Below, piece after piece: positions 16,711-25,670 of a DNA stretch of 64,000 bases. The position numbers were made by a program, and so were the translations under genes. This DNA comes from an uncultured Bacteriovorax sp. GTDB lineage: Bacteria > Bdellovibrionota > Bacteriovoracia > Bacteriovoracales > Bacteriovoracaceae. Positions within the stretch are counted from its first letter, which is position 1. Each line of letters opens with the position of its first letter. The notes below the pieces were generated by a model that worked only from the letters and a program-made list of their open reading frames with translations, ran no database searches and was not told the DNA's origin. The stretch covers positions 101,458-165,457 of the forward strand of contig CAMLKK010000004.1 of NCBI GenBank assembly GCA_946480715.1, written 5' to 3'.

Positions 16711-17772
16711 TTAACGAACTCCGTGAGGTTTAGATTCGCTCATCCCTGAAGCTGTCATTTGCATGAAAAGCGCAGCTTCGCTCATTGCTTTAATATTATC
16801 CACACCAAGATAAGTCATACCAGAGCGCAGTCCGCCCATGAGTTCATCAATGACGTTTGTGACTGATCCTTTACAAGGAATAAACGTCGATTCACCTTCA
16901 GCTGCCATGCCTTGAGGCATGTCACCGCGCCATGAAACTTGCGCAGCTTTCGACGCCATACCACGGTATTGTTTCATTCCGCCTTTAAGCTCACCTGGAG
17001 TTTCTAAAGTACCTGAAACAAGCGATCCCACCATAACAGAAGAAGCTCCTGCTGCGAGGGCCTTCACAATGTCCCCTGAATTTTTTAGACCACCATCGGC
17101 AATAACCGGAATGTTGTGTTTTTCAGCAACACTTACAGCAAGGGCAATCGCCGATAACTGAGGAACGCCATGGCCTGTAATGATACGAGTTGTACACATT
17201 GATCCTGGACCAATACCCACTTTTACAGCGTCTGCTCCACGATCAATCATGCGCTTTACACCGTCAGCAGTAGCGACGTTTCCGGCGATAACATCAATGT
17301 GAGGAAATTTCTTTTTTAAGAAATCGAGTGTCTCAAGCATCATGACTGAATCACCGTGAGCGATATCGAGAGTAATGATTTGCACACCCGCTTCAACTAG
17401 AATTTCAGCGCGCTTCATGCCTTCTTCTTTAACTCCGATAGACGCGGCCACTGGAGTATTAAGACCTTTTTCTTTCATGTATTTTTTGATCGCGTGAACC
17501 ATGTTTACTTGTTCAGCTTCCGTCATGAAACGATGAAGTGATCCAATTCCCCCAAGAGAAGCCATGGCACAGGCCATTTCTGTCTCAGTGATCGTATCCA
17601 TATTCGCCGTAATAACTGGCAGATCAATCGTGAAATTTTTTGTAATTTTTGTTTTAAGCACTGGATGCTTACGCGATGAAATTTCTGAATAACGAGGAAC
17701 TAAAAGGACGTCATCAAATGTCAGACCGATCCCACGATTTAAAATTTCTTTTGAACTAAACATTAATTCCAT
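16711..17772 (-). CDS. IMP dehydrogenase / GMP reductase family enzyme without CBS domains
   Basis: The TIM-barrel enzyme shows [10 protein letters not shown] at the N terminus, GNVATADG, and the catalytic-cysteine loop [11 protein letters not shown], which places it in the IMPDH/GMPR family of purine nucleotide interconversion. At 353 residues it lacks the two CBS domains of canonical IMPDH (about 490 aa). The flap after YRGM is as short as in GMP reductases and lacks the Arg-Tyr pair of IMPDH, while the N terminus reads like IMPDH. I therefore leave open whether it makes XMP or reduces GMP. GGAG precedes the ATG, and a good promoter lies upstream. First gene of the unit leading to plsB and infC. 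Confidence 0.85.
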   Translation of the reverse strand: MELMFSSKEILNRGIGLTFDDVLLVPRYSEISSRKHPVLKTKITKNFTIDLPVITANMDTITETEMACAMASLGGIGSLHRFMTEAEQVNMVHAIKKYMKEKGLNTPVAASIGVKEEGMKRAEILVEAGVQIITLDIAHGDSVMMLETLDFLKKKFPHIDVIAGNVATADGVKRMIDRGADAVKVGIGPGSMCTTRIITGHGVPQLSAIALAVSVAEKHNIPVIADGGLKNSGDIVKALAAGASSVMVGSLVSGTLETPGELKGGMKQYRGMASKAAQVSWRGDMPQGMAAEGESTFIPCKGSVTNVIDELMGGLRSGMTYLGVDNIKAMSEAALFMQMTASGMSESKPHGVR

Positions 17773-17821
17773 GAATTCTCCGATTCAAGTTTTGGGTATT
17801 AAAGAGAAATGTGAACGATAA

Positions 17822-17850
17822 AGAATAAAACGAATGATTTAGACTGACAA
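17822..17850 (-). promoter_or_regulatory. Sigma70-type promoter for the IMPDH/GMPR-plsB-infC unit
   Basis: On the minus strand TTGTCA (17845-17850), 17 bases, TATTCT (17822-17827), about 50 bases before the start codon at 17772. Spacing and both hexamers are close to consensus. The -35 end lies just below the stop of the small membrane-protein gene (17853). Confidence 0.55.
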
Positions 17851-17852
17851 AC

Positions 17853-18125
17853 CTATTGCGAGCTCAATCGAGCAAAAAAGATGGGCAGAAGAATATATAA
17901 GATGGTGTCGCGCACTAAATAAAAAAGAAAAAAGTAAATAAAGGCCTTAGGACCTTTATTCCATAACTTCTCGAGCCCTAAATACTGGGCCTTTTTACTC
18001 ATGGCAATCATGAAGCGCGTTTTACCATAATGACGGAAGAAAAAGCTGATAGAACCGTCGACTTTACGATCGAACGCAAGAGCGATATCTTTTGATTTCT
18101 TCAACAATTCCATGGATGACAACAT
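17853..18125 (-). CDS. Small putative membrane protein
   Basis: A 90-residue basic protein with one strongly hydrophobic segment near the C terminus (about 60-86, with the FIYFFLFYLVRD and YILLPIFFA pieces), possibly a hairpin of two helices. The N-terminal half is charged. An ATG at 18113 is an alternative start; neither has a clear ribosome-binding site. It sits between divergent hemA and the IMPDH/GMPR-family gene and I do not recognise it. The call as a real gene rests on the filled space, its membrane-like composition and same-strand position. Confidence 0.5.
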   Translation of the reverse strand: MLSSMELLKKSKDIALAFDRKVDGSISFFFRHYGKTRFMIAMSKKAQYLGLEKLWNKGPKAFIYFFLFYLVRDTILYILLPIFFARLSSQ

Positions 18126-18209
18126 AGCCCAAAAAAAGAAACTTTAAAAGCATGTAATCTACACTTTTATGACAATTTCATGATCCTCTGACGCTAAACT
18201 CATGGCTGT

Positions 18210-19181
18210 ATGTTAGAAAACCTGACCGTTATCAATTTAATTGCGAATACGACTTTAGGCCCGGCCACGGGAGAAGTCTTTGTTCTAAAGACCTGCCAGC
18301 GCACGCTTGTCGTGGGTTTCGGCCAGACTCCTTTTTATCATCTTGGTGAAAGCAGTCTTCGCCAGGAAAAAATCACTGATGTCTTTTCTGGTATGAATGC
18401 TTATGTCTTTTTGCTGGAAACAATCTGCGGACTTCGCAGTGAAGTTGTAGCTGAATACGAAGTGGTGGCGCAGTTTAAAGATGCCTACCAAGAATACGCA
18501 AAACTACCGCAAAAAAATACTCAGCTCATGAGTGTTTTCGAAAAATTATTTCAAGATAATAAAAAAATCCGCACAGATCACCTCACTGAAATTGGTCAGC
18601 TGACTTATGCGGGAATTGCAAGAAAACTCATTCACTCTCGAGTGACAAACGGAGTAGTTCTCGTTCTCGGTTCGGGTGTTCTCGCCGAAGATCTTATTAA
18701 ACTTTTAAAGAAAAAACATAATGTCACGATCTCAGCTCGCAATGATAGTCGTGTATCAGAATTGTGTTCGACTCATTCCATCAAGAGTCTTCCATGGGGA
18801 ACGTCAAACGCCCATCATGCTTATACAAAGTTTCCTTTTATTGTGAATACCATTGGAAGTTCCGGCATTCTCTTCAATGAAGAGTTTTTCCAGAATTTCT
18901 TTGCCCACGATAACATCAATGAACAATCTCCTTTCTCTCAACAAATGAAGCTCTTTATTGATCTAGGCTCTCCCTCTGTGATAGAAACTAAGCTCACAGA
19001 AAGTGAGGGAGTTCTTCGCTTGGAAGATATCTTCCGGCAAAGTGCCAAACTCAATATTGAAAAATTAGAAAAAGTTCGTCGAGCTAAAGAGACTATCACT
19101 CTTTTAGCAGAAACAAGACTTGCAACTTTCTCTAAACCAGCTGTGACATTTGATTGGGAGGACTTCAAGTTTGCATACTAA
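18210..19181 (+). CDS. hemA: Divergent glutamyl-tRNA reductase
   Basis: HemA reduces glutamyl-tRNA to glutamate-1-semialdehyde, the first step of C5 heme synthesis. The N-terminal catalytic-cysteine motif reads LKTCQRT (C29, matching the STCNRTE box), and a Rossmann domain follows with VLVLGSGVLAEDL at about 148-160. At 323 residues it is about 100 shorter than E. coli HemA and its conserved blocks are degenerate, so sequence alone is only moderately convincing. The position directly before hemC and hemL strongly supports it. It overlaps hemC by 11 bases. The start at 18210 has no clear ribosome-binding site. Confidence 0.85.
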   Translation: MLENLTVINLIANTTLGPATGEVFVLKTCQRTLVVGFGQTPFYHLGESSLRQEKITDVFSGMNAYVFLLETICGLRSEVVAEYEVVAQFKDAYQEYAKLPQKNTQLMSVFEKLFQDNKKIRTDHLTEIGQLTYAGIARKLIHSRVTNGVVLVLGSGVLAEDLIKLLKKKHNVTISARNDSRVSELCSTHSIKSLPWGTSNAHHAYTKFPFIVNTIGSSGILFNEEFFQNFFAHDNINEQSPFSQQMKLFIDLGSPSVIETKLTESEGVLRLEDIFRQSAKLNIEKLEKVRRAKETITLLAETRLATFSKPAVTFDWEDFKFAY

Positions 19182-20691
19182 AAAACACTACAAAATCGGA
19201 ACTCGTGGCAGTCTTCTCGCTCTCACTCAATGTAATCAAGTAAAAGATCAGTTAGAAGCGCTGACGGGCGATTCATTTGAATTGGTCATCATCAAAACTC
19301 AAGGTGACATGATCACCAACGCTCCTCTATGGCAGCTCGACGGAAAAGATTTTTTTACCAAAGAATTGGATGAAGCTCTTTTATCTGGTGCCGTTGATCT
19401 CGTTGTTCACTCGTACAAAGATTTAGGCTCAGATCGTCCTGCTGATATTGAATTAGCGGCCGTGACGAAAAGAACTTTTGCTCATGATCTGCTTCTCATT
19501 AAAGAAAGCTCCATTCCTAAAATTAAAAATATGAGCGAGTTTGTCGTGGGAACATCTTCTCCACGTCGAATCGTGAACGTTGAAAAATCACTTGCTGATT
19601 TTCTTCCAGGGGCGAAGAACATTATTGTGAAGACCAAAATTCTTCGCGGTAACGTAAACACTCGCATTCAAAAACTGCAAGATGGTGAGTTCGATGCCAT
19701 CGTACTTGCACTCCCTGGAATTGAACGACTTGCTCTCACTGAATCTTCACGCATTGAACTTCAACGCCTGCTCTATGGCCTGAACTTTATGGTCATGCCG
19801 CAATCGGTGTTCACATCTTCAGCTTCACAAGGGGCTCTGGGAATTGAATGCCGTCGAAATAGAACAGATGGTGGTGAACTACTCGCTAAACTTAAAAAGA
19901 TGGAAGACGCCGTCACGAAAGAAGAAGTGAAGCGTGAACGTGTGGCCTTCAATAACTACGGCGGTGGCTGCCACCTTGCTGTCGGAATTAATGTTCGCGC
20001 AATTTTCGATTTTTATCTGCACACACATCGCGGACTCTTAAACGAAGAAACAATTGCGGTAAGTACGCTTGAAGGTCGCTCACTCCCTGAGTTTGTTGCA
20101 CCTCCAAAAGTTTTTAACGGACATCCTGATTTTGATGAACTTATAAAAAAAGTAAATCTTCCGCATAAACTGATTCCAGGACTTAATCTTTATGTAACTA
20201 GTAAGCATTGTCTGGAAGCTGTGAAGTCGACTCAACCTAAAACGTTGTGGGCGGCCGGAACAAAAACAATGAAAGACCTCGCTGGCCTTGGATATTGGGT
20301 AAACGCTACGGCCGATAGCTTAGGCGATGAAGAAGTCGCTCGCATTCTCAAGTCGCAAGCGGTGCAGATCATGATGGGTGAAGACCGTCTCATGACGATT
20401 CTCTCAAATGATGAAGCCACATCAACGCTTGGCCAGGATGTGATTCCTTGTTACACTCGGGAAGTTGCTTCAACTGTTTCAAAAGATTTTGAAAACATGA
20501 TCAATTCAACAGAAGTCTTTTATTGGACCAGTTTTTTCCAGTACAAAACTTATGTTGAAAAGTTCCCGCAAATCAAAAACCGTCACCATGCCTGTGGTCT
20601 CGGAAAAACGTATCAACAATTTAAAAAAGAAAATATCAATATCATCCCGATGGCCTCAATGGATGAATTTAAAAAATGGACTCAAGCATGA
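19171..20691 (+). CDS. hemC: Porphobilinogen deaminase fused to HemD-like domain
   Basis: The first 300 residues are HemC: KIGTRGSLLAL, VVHSYKDL, GTSSPRR, and GGGCHLAVG with the cysteine (about residue 267) that carries the dipyrromethane cofactor. The remaining 190 residues or so look like uroporphyrinogen-III synthase: VTSKHCLEAV, WAAGTKTMKDL, PCYTREVA, WTSFFQYKTYV and a late CGLGKTYQQF matching the GxxT repeat of HemD. The fusion would make hydroxymethylbilane and close it to uroporphyrinogen III. I start at TTG 19171 because GGGAGG lies 8 bases upstream inside hemA; an earlier TTG at 19150 lacks one. No separate hemD is present. Confidence 0.88.
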   Translation: MHTKKHYKIGTRGSLLALTQCNQVKDQLEALTGDSFELVIIKTQGDMITNAPLWQLDGKDFFTKELDEALLSGAVDLVVHSYKDLGSDRPADIELAAVTKRTFAHDLLLIKESSIPKIKNMSEFVVGTSSPRRIVNVEKSLADFLPGAKNIIVKTKILRGNVNTRIQKLQDGEFDAIVLALPGIERLALTESSRIELQRLLYGLNFMVMPQSVFTSSASQGALGIECRRNRTDGGELLAKLKKMEDAVTKEEVKRERVAFNNYGGGCHLAVGINVRAIFDFYLHTHRGLLNEETIAVSTLEGRSLPEFVAPPKVFNGHPDFDELIKKVNLPHKLIPGLNLYVTSKHCLEAVKSTQPKTLWAAGTKTMKDLAGLGYWVNATADSLGDEEVARILKSQAVQIMMGEDRLMTILSNDEATSTLGQDVIPCYTREVASTVSKDFENMINSTEVFYWTSFFQYKTYVEKFPQIKNRHHACGLGKTYQQFKKENINIIPMASMDEFKKWTQA

Positions 20692-21968
20692 AGACAACTA
20701 ATCAAACAGAACTTTTTAATACAGCAAAAAAAATGGTTCCAGGTGGAGTGCATTCACCGGTAAGAAGTTTCAAAGGACTCTCTTCTACACCCCGCTTTTT
20801 TAAAGAAGCTAACGGTGCTTTCATCACTGATGTTGAAGGAAAAAATTATATCGACTTCTGTATGAGTTTTGGTCCGCTTATTCTGGGCCATAGAAACCCT
20901 ACGGTTGAACAAGAACTGCATGAAGCCCTTAAGCGTGGATGGAGTTACGGAGCTTGTGAGCCCTATTCACTTGATCTCGCTGAATTTCTTCTTTCTAAAC
21001 TTCCTCACGTTGAACAACTTCGTTTCGTAAACTCTGGAACAGAAGCCGTTATGACGGCCCTGAGACTTGCTCGCGGAGTAACTGGAAAAAATAAAATCAT
21101 TAAATTTAACGGCTGCTATCACGGCCACGTTGATTCGATGCTGATCAAAGCTGGATCTGGTCTCGCAGGTGAAGCTGAAGCTTCTTCAGCAGGAGTTCCT
21201 GAAGGTGTTGCTCACGATACATTAATTCTCGAGTTGGGTGATGTTGCCGGTGTAAAACAATGTTTCATCGATCACAAAGATCAAATCGCCGCGATCATTA
21301 TTGAACCACTTCCAGCTAACAATGGACTCATGATTCAACCAAAAGAATTTTTACAATTCTTAAGAGATGTTTGTACTCAAAACAAAGCTCTGCTTATTTT
21401 TGATGAAGTTATTTCTGGATTCAGAGTGGCCTTCGGTGGAATGGCCGAATACACAGGCATCAAACCAGATATGGTGACACTTGGAAAAATTATTGGTGGT
21501 GGATTACCAGTTGGAGCAATTGGGGCATCAAAATTTATTATGGAACATCTCGCTCCAATCGGACGCGTGTATCAAGCAGGCACACTCTCGGCCAATCCTC
21601 TTGCGATGGTTGGTGGACTTGCAACACTTAAACAATGCACTCCTGAAACTTATAAGAAAATTGAATCACAAACAATAAAGATCACTGATCTTCTAACGAG
21701 CTGGATGAAAACTTATAACAATGGTGAGTTCTCCATGTTTCAAGTGACAACATTTTCTTCACTGTTTTGGATTGTTCCGAAAGACAACGTCACAAAGATT
21801 GCTGATATTCCGGCGAACCTCACAGAAAACTTCAACAAGCTTTTTGAAGAGCTTCTCAAGCGTGGAGTTTATCTTGCTCCAAATGCTTATGAAGTTGGTT
21901 TCGTGAGTCTTGCTCACGATGAAAGTGTCCTACAAGAATTGGCGAAACGTCTGGACATTAAACTTTGA
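20688..21968 (+). CDS. hemL: Glutamate-1-semialdehyde 2,1-aminomutase
   Basis: This PLP enzyme converts glutamate-1-semialdehyde to 5-aminolevulinate. It shows VPGGVHSPVR near the N terminus, FVNSGTEAVM, FNGCYHGHVD, the DEVISGFR segment and the PLP lysine in TLGKIIGGGLP (K267 from the chosen start). I start at the ATG at 20688, which overlaps the hemC stop in ATGA and gives the usual N terminus; an in-frame ATG at 20676 would add four residues. Length is normal for the family (426 aa). Confidence 0.95.
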   Translation: MKTTNQTELFNTAKKMVPGGVHSPVRSFKGLSSTPRFFKEANGAFITDVEGKNYIDFCMSFGPLILGHRNPTVEQELHEALKRGWSYGACEPYSLDLAEFLLSKLPHVEQLRFVNSGTEAVMTALRLARGVTGKNKIIKFNGCYHGHVDSMLIKAGSGLAGEAEASSAGVPEGVAHDTLILELGDVAGVKQCFIDHKDQIAAIIIEPLPANNGLMIQPKEFLQFLRDVCTQNKALLIFDEVISGFRVAFGGMAEYTGIKPDMVTLGKIIGGGLPVGAIGASKFIMEHLAPIGRVYQAGTLSANPLAMVGGLATLKQCTPETYKKIESQTIKITDLLTSWMKTYNNGEFSMFQVTTFSSLFWIVPKDNVTKIADIPANLTENFNKLFEELLKRGVYLAPNAYEVGFVSLAHDESVLQELAKRLDIKL

Positions 21969-22870
21969 TTAAGAACAACCCTTTTAATCATTCATCAAAA
22001 CGACTTTTTGTCCTCTCACTTTTGTGGACACTCGTTTTGTTATTGATTGGAGCGTGGTGGGTTTATCTTATGATGAACTCTCATCTACTTATTGATCAAA
22101 CTAATCGTGCTAATTTCTCTAAAATGATTATGTGGGAAGGAAGCAGCTTTATTGTTTTGCTCTTATTGCTTTCCCTCTCGTTGCTCGCTCTATTTCTTAA
22201 AGATCTACAAAAGACTAAATCACTGCAGGCATTTTTCGCTTCAGTCACGCATGAATTGAAAACGCCCCTCGCGAGCATGCGTCTGCAAGGCGAAGTTATC
22301 GGTGAATTGCTGGAGAATAAAAATGATCCGCAATTACAAAAATTACTTGGACGCTTGATTGAAGATACGTCGAAACTTGAGAACCAACTGGATAAAATAC
22401 TGCAGCTCTCACGAATCGAGCGTGGCGGTGAACTCAACCTCACTTCAGTGAAACTTATTCCGCAATTAAAAAAACTTTGTCAGGAATGGCTAAAAGATCG
22501 CGAATTGGAAATTCTTTGCGAGAACAACAATGTCACTATTCTTGCTGATGAGTTTGCTCTTTCCATGATTCTCAAAAATTTAATGGAAAACTCGCGCATC
22601 CACTCTCCTGAATCAAAAGTCACTATTCATGTCAAAGAAAATGGACCAAGAGTCTACTTAACTTACAGTGATGGGGGACATTTTAAAGGTGACATGAAAA
22701 AACTTGGTTCACTTTTTTACAAACATAATTCTAGCAAAGGATCTGGTATCGGCCTCTATCTCTCGCAAAAACTCATGCGCAAGATGAATGGTGAATTTAA
22801 AGCTTCTTTGCAAAAAGATGTTCTGCAGTTTGAATTATGTTTTATGCAAGCGGAGCAAACACATGCTTAA
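21965..22870 (+). CDS. Membrane histidine kinase within the heme operon
   Basis: A 301-residue sensor kinase with two transmembrane helices (about 14-36 and 60-78) enclosing a periplasmic loop of only about 23 residues, too short for a classical ligand domain. The HisKA box FFASVTHELKTPLAS has H96, and the ATPase domain has LMENSRIHSP (N box), YSDGG and GSGIGLYLS (G2 box). There is no HAMP domain. It begins with TTG overlapping the hemL stop and overlaps its response regulator by 8 bases. Signals within or near the membrane, or redox/heme state, would suit such a sensor but this is inference. Confidence 0.9.
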   Translation: MIKNNPFNHSSKRLFVLSLLWTLVLLLIGAWWVYLMMNSHLLIDQTNRANFSKMIMWEGSSFIVLLLLLSLSLLALFLKDLQKTKSLQAFFASVTHELKTPLASMRLQGEVIGELLENKNDPQLQKLLGRLIEDTSKLENQLDKILQLSRIERGGELNLTSVKLIPQLKKLCQEWLKDRELEILCENNNVTILADEFALSMILKNLMENSRIHSPESKVTIHVKENGPRVYLTYSDGGHFKGDMKKLGSLFYKHNSSKGSGIGLYLSQKLMRKMNGEFKASLQKDVLQFELCFMQAEQTHA

Positions 22871-23552
22871 TATTCTCATCGTTGAAGATGAAACAAATTT
22901 AGGCACTACGCTCTCTGAATATCTTCAGGGGCTCGGTCATGATGCTCGATGGGCACGGGATGGAAAATCTGCACGTTTAAAATTCAATGAAACAAGGCCA
23001 AATCTCATTTTAATGGATATTGGACTTCCAGATATAAGCGGACTTGATCTCGCACGCGAATTTAGAAAGGCACGTAAGGATTTTGTTCTGCTCTTTTTAT
23101 CTGCTCAAAATGATCCTGAAACAAAAGTTGAAGGATTAGAGATTGGAGCCGATGACTACATCACTAAACCATTTGCCTTAAAAGAACTTACTCTTCGCCT
23201 CAATCGCATTTTAAAAACTCAATCAGAAATGGAAAAGATGCCTGATGAAATCAATCATGGTGCTTTAAAAATCTGGTTTAAGCGATATGAAGTGCAGGAT
23301 GGTCAGGGAGCGCTGATCACTCTTTCACAAAAAGAATGTGCTATTTTAGAACTCCTCTATCAGAAAAAAAATCAGGCCGTCGATCGTGACGAAATCATCG
23401 AAAAGATTTGGGGCGAAGATAAGTTTCCTTCAAACCGCACCGTCGATAATTACATCGTAAAACTTCGCAAGTGGTGTGAGACGGATGACAACAACTCAAT
23501 TGAAATTCAAAGTATAAGAAGTATTGGCTATAAGCTCATAGTAAAAGGATAA
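22863..23552 (+). CDS. OmpR/PhoB-type response regulator within the heme operon
   Basis: Receiver domain with acidic pocket VEDE, phospho-acceptor D52 in MDIGLPD, and KPF, followed by a winged-helix domain (LSQKECAILELL, VDNYIVKLRKW, IRSIGYKL). I place the start at 22863 because GGAG is 7 bases upstream and the receiver fold begins MLNILIVEDE. It is coupled to the kinase gene and lies 7 bases before hemE, so the pair may tune heme synthesis or respond to its state. Targets cannot be read from the sequence. Confidence 0.93.
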   Translation: MLNILIVEDETNLGTTLSEYLQGLGHDARWARDGKSARLKFNETRPNLILMDIGLPDISGLDLAREFRKARKDFVLLFLSAQNDPETKVEGLEIGADDYITKPFALKELTLRLNRILKTQSEMEKMPDEINHGALKIWFKRYEVQDGQGALITLSQKECAILELLYQKKNQAVDRDEIIEKIWGEDKFPSNRTVDNYIVKLRKWCETDDNNSIEIQSIRSIGYKLIVKG

Positions 23553-23559
23553 AATAATC

Positions 23560-24600
23560 ATGGGACTTTTTAACGATCGATTAAAATCAAGCAACAATAA
23601 AACTCAAGTGCCGGTATGGTTCATGCGCCAGGCAGGTCGCTACCACTCTCATTATCAGAACATCAAAAAAGATTCTGATTTCATGACAATGTGTAAAGAC
23701 CCTAAACTTGCTTGTGAAATTACAATGGGACCAATTCGGGATTTTGATTTCGATGCGGCCATTTTGTTTTCAGATCTTCTTTTCCCATTAGAGCAAATGG
23801 GATTAGGTTTAACGTATGCACCAGGTCCGATTCTTCAAAATAAAATTGAAACCCTGGCGGACTTAAAACAATGTAAAATGATCGCTCCTGCCGATTCTTA
23901 TTATAAATTTCAAAAGGACGCGACTGTCCTTCTTCGCGCGGAACTTCCGAAAACAAAATCACTTCTAGGATTCGTTGGAGCGCCTTGGACGCTTTATACT
24001 TATGCTGTTGAAGGTTCGCATGCCGGAGCACTTACAAACTCTAAAAAAGGTTTCTACGATGGCCGTTGGCAAGGATTCGTAGAAATGCTTCTTCCTAATC
24101 TTCTAACCGAAATGTCGCTTCAGGCACAAGGCGGAGCCGATGCTGTTTGTCTTTTTGATACGGCCGTTGGTGAACTTATGTTCAATGACTTCAAAGAATT
24201 CATTTTGCCGGTATTACGTAAAGTGACGGCGGATTTTAAGAAACTTCATCCGAATACGAAAGTCGTTTATTATTCAAAACTCACTCACATGAATTACCTT
24301 GAAGAGATTCAGGATAAAAATATCGATGTCCTAGGTATCGACTGGCGCATGTCACTTCCGGAAGCGCTCAAACGTTTTTCAAAAGACTATTACATTCAAG
24401 GGAACTTCGATCCTTCTTACCTGCACTATGCGTGGCCGCAAGTAGAAGAGAAATTAAAACAATTCTGGGCGCCGCTTGCTGATAGTGGACTTGATCTTAA
24501 TAAATGGATTTGCGGTTTAGGACATGGAGTTCTTCAACAAACTCCGGAAGAAAACGTCCGCAAAACTGTTCAGTACATCCACTCGAATTTTACTTACTAG
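23560..24600 (+). CDS. hemE: Uroporphyrinogen decarboxylase
   Basis: HemE decarboxylates the four acetate side chains of uroporphyrinogen III to give coproporphyrinogen III. The signature PVWFMRQAGRY lies near the N terminus, followed by AILFSDLLFP, GFVGAPWTL and the C-terminal GLGHGVLQQTPEENV. The length of 346 residues is normal. It closes the hem operon and its end overlaps the convergent HxlR gene by 11 bases. Later heme genes are not in the window. Confidence 0.96.
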   Translation: MGLFNDRLKSSNNKTQVPVWFMRQAGRYHSHYQNIKKDSDFMTMCKDPKLACEITMGPIRDFDFDAAILFSDLLFPLEQMGLGLTYAPGPILQNKIETLADLKQCKMIAPADSYYKFQKDATVLLRAELPKTKSLLGFVGAPWTLYTYAVEGSHAGALTNSKKGFYDGRWQGFVEMLLPNLLTEMSLQAQGGADAVCLFDTAVGELMFNDFKEFILPVLRKVTADFKKLHPNTKVVYYSKLTHMNYLEEIQDKNIDVLGIDWRMSLPEALKRFSKDYYIQGNFDPSYLHYAWPQVEEKLKQFWAPLADSGLDLNKWICGLGHGVLQQTPEENVRKTVQYIHSNFTY

Positions 24601-24934
24601 AATATTTTAAATCGTGGCCCACTTCCACGATTGAGGCTATGGCCGGTTTCAACCGGCCACCTAATTTCGTAAGTGAATATTCAACTGTCGGTGGAGAACT
24701 CTTCACTTCCTTTCGTAGAACGATTCCCTGACTCTCCATCTTTTTTAATTTTGCCGTTAATACTTTAGATGAAATTCCTTCAAGATCAGATTTTAATTCG
24801 CTAAAGCGACGAGGCTCTTCACTTAAAAACCAGATGATATTTACAGTCCATGCTCCACCAATTAAATCCATGCAGCTTTTTAAAGGACACGATTGATAAG
24901 GAGCTTCGACTCTATTTTTTCTTTTAGGCACCAT
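24590..24934 (-). CDS. HxlR-family transcriptional regulator
   Basis: A 114-residue winged-helix protein with the HxlR signature CPLKSCMDLIGGAWTVNIIWFL, RRFSELKSDLEGISSKVLTAKLKKM and the wing region VEYSLTKLG. Many family members sense electrophiles, hypochlorite or quinones through a conserved N-terminal Cys, and CP is present here. The start at 24934 follows AAAGG by 7 bases; the ATG at 24961 has no ribosome-binding site and lies inside an operator-like repeat. It is divergent from the YceI gene and probably controls it and itself. Confidence 0.9.
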   Translation of the reverse strand: MVPKRKNRVEAPYQSCPLKSCMDLIGGAWTVNIIWFLSEEPRRFSELKSDLEGISSKVLTAKLKKMESQGIVLRKEVKSSPPTVEYSLTKLGGRLKPAIASIVEVGHDLKYSSK

Positions 24935-24953
24935 TTTTATACCTTTGGATGAA

Positions 24954-24987
24954 GTTACCATGCGGTAACATATTTCTTCAGGTTACC
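24954..24987. promoter_or_regulatory. Candidate HxlR operator sites
   Basis: A perfect inverted repeat GTTACC-ATGC-GGTAAC (24954-24969) is followed by GGTTACC (24981-24987) and a partial second arm GATACC shortly after. They lie between the HxlR regulator and the divergent YceI gene, upstream of a weak promoter (TTGCGC 25001-25006, TATTTT 25023-25028). HxlR-type dimers bind such repeats next to their own genes. Confidence 0.55.
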
Positions 24988-25057
24988 AAAAGATACCTCC
25001 TTGCGCGATTTTATTTTGCTGTTATTTTTTTGAATAACAAATCAGACAGGAGTTTCT

Positions 25058-25639
25058 ATGAAATCGTTATTAACAATTGCTACTTTAATTCTCTCTACCA
25101 ACGTATTCGCTGCCCCTTACACAATCGACCTCGCACATTCGGAATTAGGCTTTTCAGTTAAACACCTTATGATCACAAATCAAAAAGGAAAGTTTGCTAA
25201 GTTTGGTGGAGCATTTGAATTTGATGAAAAAACAAAACAACTAAAAGACATCAACGTTGAAATCGAAGTTCCTTCGCTGGATACTGCAGACAAAGACAGA
25301 GACGGACATCTTTTAAATCCAGACTTTTTCGACAGTGCTAAATTTCCTAAAATGACTTTTAAAAGCACGAAAGTTGTTTGGGATAAAAAAGGAAATGGAT
25401 TAAAGATTTACGGACCTCTTACAATCAAAGACAAAACAAGAGAAGTTGTGTTGAATGCAACTTACAATGGTTCTACTTCTTTCAACGGCGTTAACAAGTC
25501 ATCTTTCTCAGCAACTACTGTTATCAACAGAAAAGATTTCGGCATGACTTGGAATAAAAGTTTAGACCAAGGTGGGGTCGCAGTTGGAGATGAAGTAAAA
25601 ATTAATTTAGAATTAGAAGCTGACCAGAAGAAGAGCTAA
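25058..25639 (+). CDS. YceI-family periplasmic lipocalin-like protein
   Basis: The 193-residue protein has a signal peptide (cleaved after VFAA) and the YceI fold: YTIDLAHSELGFSVKHL at the start, then LNPDFFDSAKFPKMTF, and GPLTIKDKTREV later. Family members bind isoprenoid-type lipids such as ubiquinone precursors in the periplasm and are linked to base or quinone stress. Start preceded by AGGAG. The divergent HxlR regulator and shared operator suggest stress- or quinone-linked induction, which is inference. Confidence 0.92.
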   Translation: MKSLLTIATLILSTNVFAAPYTIDLAHSELGFSVKHLMITNQKGKFAKFGGAFEFDEKTKQLKDINVEIEVPSLDTADKDRDGHLLNPDFFDSAKFPKMTFKSTKVVWDKKGNGLKIYGPLTIKDKTREVVLNATYNGSTSFNGVNKSSFSATTVINRKDFGMTWNKSLDQGGVAVGDEVKINLELEADQKKS

Positions 25640-25646
25640 AATAAAA

Positions 25647-25670
25647 AAGGCCCGGAAACGGGCCTTCTTT
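25647..25670. terminator. Bidirectional Rho-independent terminator
   Basis: Perfect stem AAGGCCCG / CGGGCCTT with GAAA tetraloop (25647-25666), A run on the left and T-rich right flank, between the convergent YceI and secreted-protein genes. Confidence 0.85.

Noticed and set aside
22788..22862. Longer response-regulator start at 22788
   Set aside because: The additional residues lie inside the kinase gene and precede the receiver fold; the RBS supports 22863.
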